DNA of 64,000 nt, taken from positions 1 through 64,000 of the forward strand of contig NZ_JAQTIC010000008.1 of NCBI RefSeq assembly GCF_029433445.1, given 5' to 3'. The first letter of the stretch is position 1. Every line of letters begins with the position of its first letter. The DNA comes from Lactobacillus sp. ESL0701 (lineage in GTDB: Bacteria; Bacillota; Bacilli; Lactobacillales; Lactobacillaceae). The translations under genes and the position numbers were made by a program. Below the pieces are notes generated by a model. The model did no database searches. It saw only the letters and a program-made list of their open reading frames with translations, and was not told where the DNA came from. Below are positions 61,112 through 64,000 of this stretch, one piece after another.

Positions 61112-62551
61112 TGATTTTTTATTTTTAATATCTTTGGGTACCTTCCTAGTTTCGGCTAATTTTTTATACCAATATGCACTTGCCTTAGGGTATCTTACCT
61201 GCGTTTTAAAATCAACATAAAACAAGCCATAACGCTTTGAATAACCGTTTGTCCAAGAAAACATATCTTGTAACGACCAAACAAAGTAACCACAAACTGG
61301 TATACCCATTTCAATTGCTTCAGCTATTTTCTGCAAATGATCATGTAAATACTTTATTCGTGGGGTATCATCAATCAATTTATTTGGACTAATAAATTGA
61401 TCTTTGTAGCCCATTCCATTTTCTGTGATATAAATTTCATGGACTAACGGATAATTATTATTAATTCGTTTAAGCTGATCTAATATTCCTTGTGGATAAA
61501 TTATCCAATCCCAATCTGTAGCCGGTAAATCTTGTGGATGAACTTCTTCACCTACTCCTTTCATTCGATTAATATCTGTTCCCTTTTGTCCGGTACCATT
61601 ATGACTAATCTTAGTTTCTCCATGGTATTCCTTCATAAACTTAGAGAAATAATAATTGACACCCACAAAATCTAATTGTTGTGCAGCTTTTTGCAAAATT
61701 ACCTCATCTTCAGATTTTATGGCAATCATTTTTTGATCATTTGAAATAATTATTTCTTTTACTAAGGCTAAAGTTTTTTCAGAATACTTTCCAGCTAAAG
61801 TACCATCCAAATAAAACCTATTTTCCAGAACATCCTTTAAATCAGCAGCATGTTGATCTCCCAAACTATCGGAGGCTGGATAAACTGTCTGTAAAGCATG
61901 GACAATACCTATTTTCCCATCATAACCAGCTTTTTTATAGGCATTAACAATTTTAGCATGAACTAAATTTTGATTATATTCTGCTTGAAAGCATTTAGAA
62001 AACTGATCACGGTAAGCTGGTGGAAAAGTACCGCTAACGTATTGCTGACAAGCCATTGAAGTTGGTTCATTAATTGTTATCCAATAATGAACTTCATCTT
62101 GATATTCCTTAAAGCAGAACTTAGCATATTCAAGAAAGGCATCAAGCATTTCTTGAGATAACCATCCTCCTTTATCCTGCAAACTTTGTGGTGTGTCAAA
62201 ATGATGTAAAGTCACAAATGGCTCAACACCATTTCGATGGCATTCTTGAAAAACATGATGATAATACTCTACACCTCGTGGCTCTATCTCACCCTTACCT
62301 TTAGGAAAAATTCGAGCCCAGTCTATTGAAATACGAATTGAGTTAATTTTAAATTTTTTGCATAAAGCTAAATCTTCAGAATACAGATGATAAAAGTCAC
62401 ATGATGGATTAGGATTGATTGTATTTTGTTCACGTAAATATTTATCCCAAATTACTTCTCCTTTACCATCCTCATTAGTAGCTCCTTCGCATTGATAGGC
62501 TGCTGTTGCACCACCAAAATAAAAATTAGCAGGAAATTTAAATTCAGCCAT
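61100..62551 (-). CDS. second 6-phospho-beta-galactosidase-like GH1 enzyme
   Basis: 483 residues. NFYFGGATAAYQCEGATNED at the start, acid/base Glu in YWITINEPTSMAC, nucleophile in IYITENGMGYKDQF, phosphate pocket SWTNGYSKRYGLFYVDF. About half identical to the lacG at 56.5 kb, with a longer basic tail (KDIKNKKSLHF). Its ATG overlaps the stop of the upstream EIICB by 1 nt. Its stop lies inside the next operon's promoter. Confidence 0.9.
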   Translation of the reverse strand: MAEFKFPANFYFGGATAAYQCEGATNEDGKGEVIWDKYLREQNTINPNPSCDFYHLYSEDLALCKKFKINSIRISIDWARIFPKGKGEIEPRGVEYYHHVFQECHRNGVEPFVTLHHFDTPQSLQDKGGWLSQEMLDAFLEYAKFCFKEYQDEVHYWITINEPTSMACQQYVSGTFPPAYRDQFSKCFQAEYNQNLVHAKIVNAYKKAGYDGKIGIVHALQTVYPASDSLGDQHAADLKDVLENRFYLDGTLAGKYSEKTLALVKEIIISNDQKMIAIKSEDEVILQKAAQQLDFVGVNYYFSKFMKEYHGETKISHNGTGQKGTDINRMKGVGEEVHPQDLPATDWDWIIYPQGILDQLKRINNNYPLVHEIYITENGMGYKDQFISPNKLIDDTPRIKYLHDHLQKIAEAIEMGIPVCGYFVWSLQDMFSWTNGYSKRYGLFYVDFKTQVRYPKASAYWYKKLAETRKVPKDIKNKKSLHF

Positions 62552-64000
62552 TATTTATCTCCATCGTTGTTTTTTAGACTATTCATTACAAATTGAAAAG
62601 CCTGATCCGGATTTTGGGTTAATTCAATATATTGCCTACCAGTGGTTGTAACTAGTTTACTACCATCATTATCGGCAATCTGTGTTAAATTAGCTTTCAT
62701 ACTATCCATTTGTGGCGCTAAAATAATTAAGTCCATATCGTGAATAATATCCATATGTTGCCCATAAGCACGAGCTGCAGCATGCAAAGGTAGGTTACGC
62801 TCTTTGGCCATCTTATTTAATGCTTTAGCTAAAATACCAGAAGTACCTCCACCTGCACAAATCACCATAATATTAGTGTCCTGTGTTAAAGTTTTATCTG
62901 AAGCAGTCTGAGTTTCAGTAGTAGTTCCATTATCAAGATTTACATTTTCTGCTACAGGTTGAGCGGAAGAATTAGCGGCACTAGCTAATTTAGCTGCATC
63001 TTCTTGTTCTTTCTTGTATAAATCATTGTCATAAAAGCGAAAGAATGGTAACCAAATCAAGACATCAACTATTAATGCTAAAATTACATAAACAAATGAA
63101 AGTGGTGCAAATCCTGTACCGACAACAATCCCAATTGGTGCTGGAACTGTCCATGGCAATGTAGCAATAATACTATTCATATGTAAAGTAGAAACAAAGA
63201 ACTTAAATAAACAAACATTAAACATTGGTGTTACTAAAAATGGAACGAAAAAGATTGGGTTCATAATAATTGGCGCACCAAACAAAATTGGTTCATTAAC
63301 TGAAAAACAACCAGGAATAACGGCAGCTTTACCAACTGCTTTATTTTGTGCTGACTTTGCAAGTAATAGGAATAAGAATGGAACAACCAAAGTAGATCCA
63401 GTACCACCCATATTCATAACATAATCTTGCGTATTAAGAACTAGAACATGCGTTGCTTGAACACCAGCATGCATCAACTGTTGATTCAAACCAACATTAG
63501 ACATTTCAATGGCAGCAACAGCTGGCGTAACAATTGATGGCCCTTGAACACCAATAAACCAGAAGAAAGCCATTGCACCAGCAATTAACGCTAAACCGCC
63601 ATAAGTATCACCAGCTCTAAATAATGGTGAAAGCAAGTTAATAATACATTCAGATAAGTTTGCTCCAAATGCTTTAGCCAACGCCATTTGAATAATCCAA
63701 AACAATCCAACTGAAAATGCCATGGGAAAAATATCTTTAAAAGTTTGTGAAATATTTTGCGGTACTTGATCCGGCATATTGATTGTAATATTGTTCTTTA
63801 CACAAGCAGAATAAATGTTAGGTATAATTAGTCCAACAATATAAGATGCAATCAATCCTTGTGTACCCAAGAATGTTAAATCAATTCCTGTTTTACCAAC
63901 TTTAATTGCAATGATAATAAATGATATTTCTGCTGCTAAAATAACATTCATTGCATTAATTTGATTAGTTTTTGGCAGCTTTGTATTTTTGTAATCTGTT
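62551..64000 (-). CDS. second PTS lactose-family EIICB, 5' end cut by window edge
   Basis: The frame is open to position 64000, so the first roughly 90 residues lie outside; the ATG at 63951 is internal, since the codons before it align with the matching part of the lacE at 58-59.6 kb (KLPKTNQI versus DLPKTSQI). IIC hallmarks FFWFIGVQGPSIVTPAVAAI and NEPILFGAPIIMNP; linker rich in Ala/Thr; IIB Cys in IMVICAGGGTSGILAKAL. Confidence 0.92.
   Translation of the reverse strand, partial: TDYKNTKLPKTNQINAMNVILAAEISFIIIAIKVGKTGIDLTFLGTQGLIASYIVGLIIPNIYSACVKNNITINMPDQVPQNISQTFKDIFPMAFSVGLFWIIQMALAKAFGANLSECIINLLSPLFRAGDTYGGLALIAGAMAFFWFIGVQGPSIVTPAVAAIEMSNVGLNQQLMHAGVQATHVLVLNTQDYVMNMGGTGSTLVVPFLFLLLAKSAQNKAVGKAAVIPGCFSVNEPILFGAPIIMNPIFFVPFLVTPMFNVCLFKFFVSTLHMNSIIATLPWTVPAPIGIVVGTGFAPLSFVYVILALIVDVLIWLPFFRFYDNDLYKKEQEDAAKLASAANSSAQPVAENVNLDNGTTTETQTASDKTLTQDTNIMVICAGGGTSGILAKALNKMAKERNLPLHAAARAYGQHMDIIHDMDLIILAPQMDSMKANLTQIADNDGSKLVTTTGRQYIELTQNPDQAFQFVMNSLKNNDGDK

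Overview
The window comes from a low-GC Gram-positive bacterium of the genus Lactobacillus in the strict sense, most likely the L. acidophilus/helveticus/crispatus group. The evidence is the divergent ccpA/pepQ pair, an aggregation-promoting factor, SLAP-domain surface proteins, a BspA-like leucine-rich-repeat protein, the alaS-ireB-ruvX-yrzB order behind a T-box, and many lactose/mannose-type PTS genes. I cannot name the species from sequence alone.

Layout. 1-0.25 kb: rRNA-type promoter reading left out of the window. 0.27-28.7 kb: mostly housekeeping genes. These include an FNR-type flavoprotein, DedA, a five-gene yutD operon, ccpA/pepQ with a shared cre, murI-rdgB, mechanosensitive channels, trxA, mutS2, the alaS operon with a T-box, a structured small RNA (6S-like candidate), pncB-nadE, and the wall-glycan genes GT4, tagA and tagD. 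28.7-41.5 kb: a surface-protein and small-RNA zone with a beta-helix protein, a SLAP protein, tRNA-Tyr and two identical tRNA-Gln genes, the LRR/SLAP protein, two tandem type I toxin-antitoxin units, a CAP/SEC10-like secreted protein and Apf. 41.8-43.3 kb: a 38-residue protein and a TetR/oxidoreductase pair with two operators. 43.3-64 kb: a sugar-uptake island.

The sugar island holds a fructose operon (fruK-fruA with a divergent RpiR regulator), a D-2-hydroxyacid dehydrogenase, and the aldolase lacD. It also holds a large unrecognised protein facing a mannose-family PTS with an AgaS-like SIS enzyme and a GntR regulator, which resembles the gad/aga locus for galactosamine-type sugars. It ends with a lacTFEG operon controlled by a RAT antiterminator and a second lacE-lacG pair running off the right edge. 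Several of these promoters carry cre or cre-like sites, which links them to the CcpA encoded in the same window.

The most interesting find is at 35.68-36.48 kb. Two 31-codon membrane-peptide genes, both missed by ordinary ORF calling, are each transcribed divergently from a roughly 95-nt RNA. That RNA repeats, in antisense, the ribosome-binding/start region of its own toxin but not of the neighbour's. The two copies show compensatory base changes in an RNA stem.
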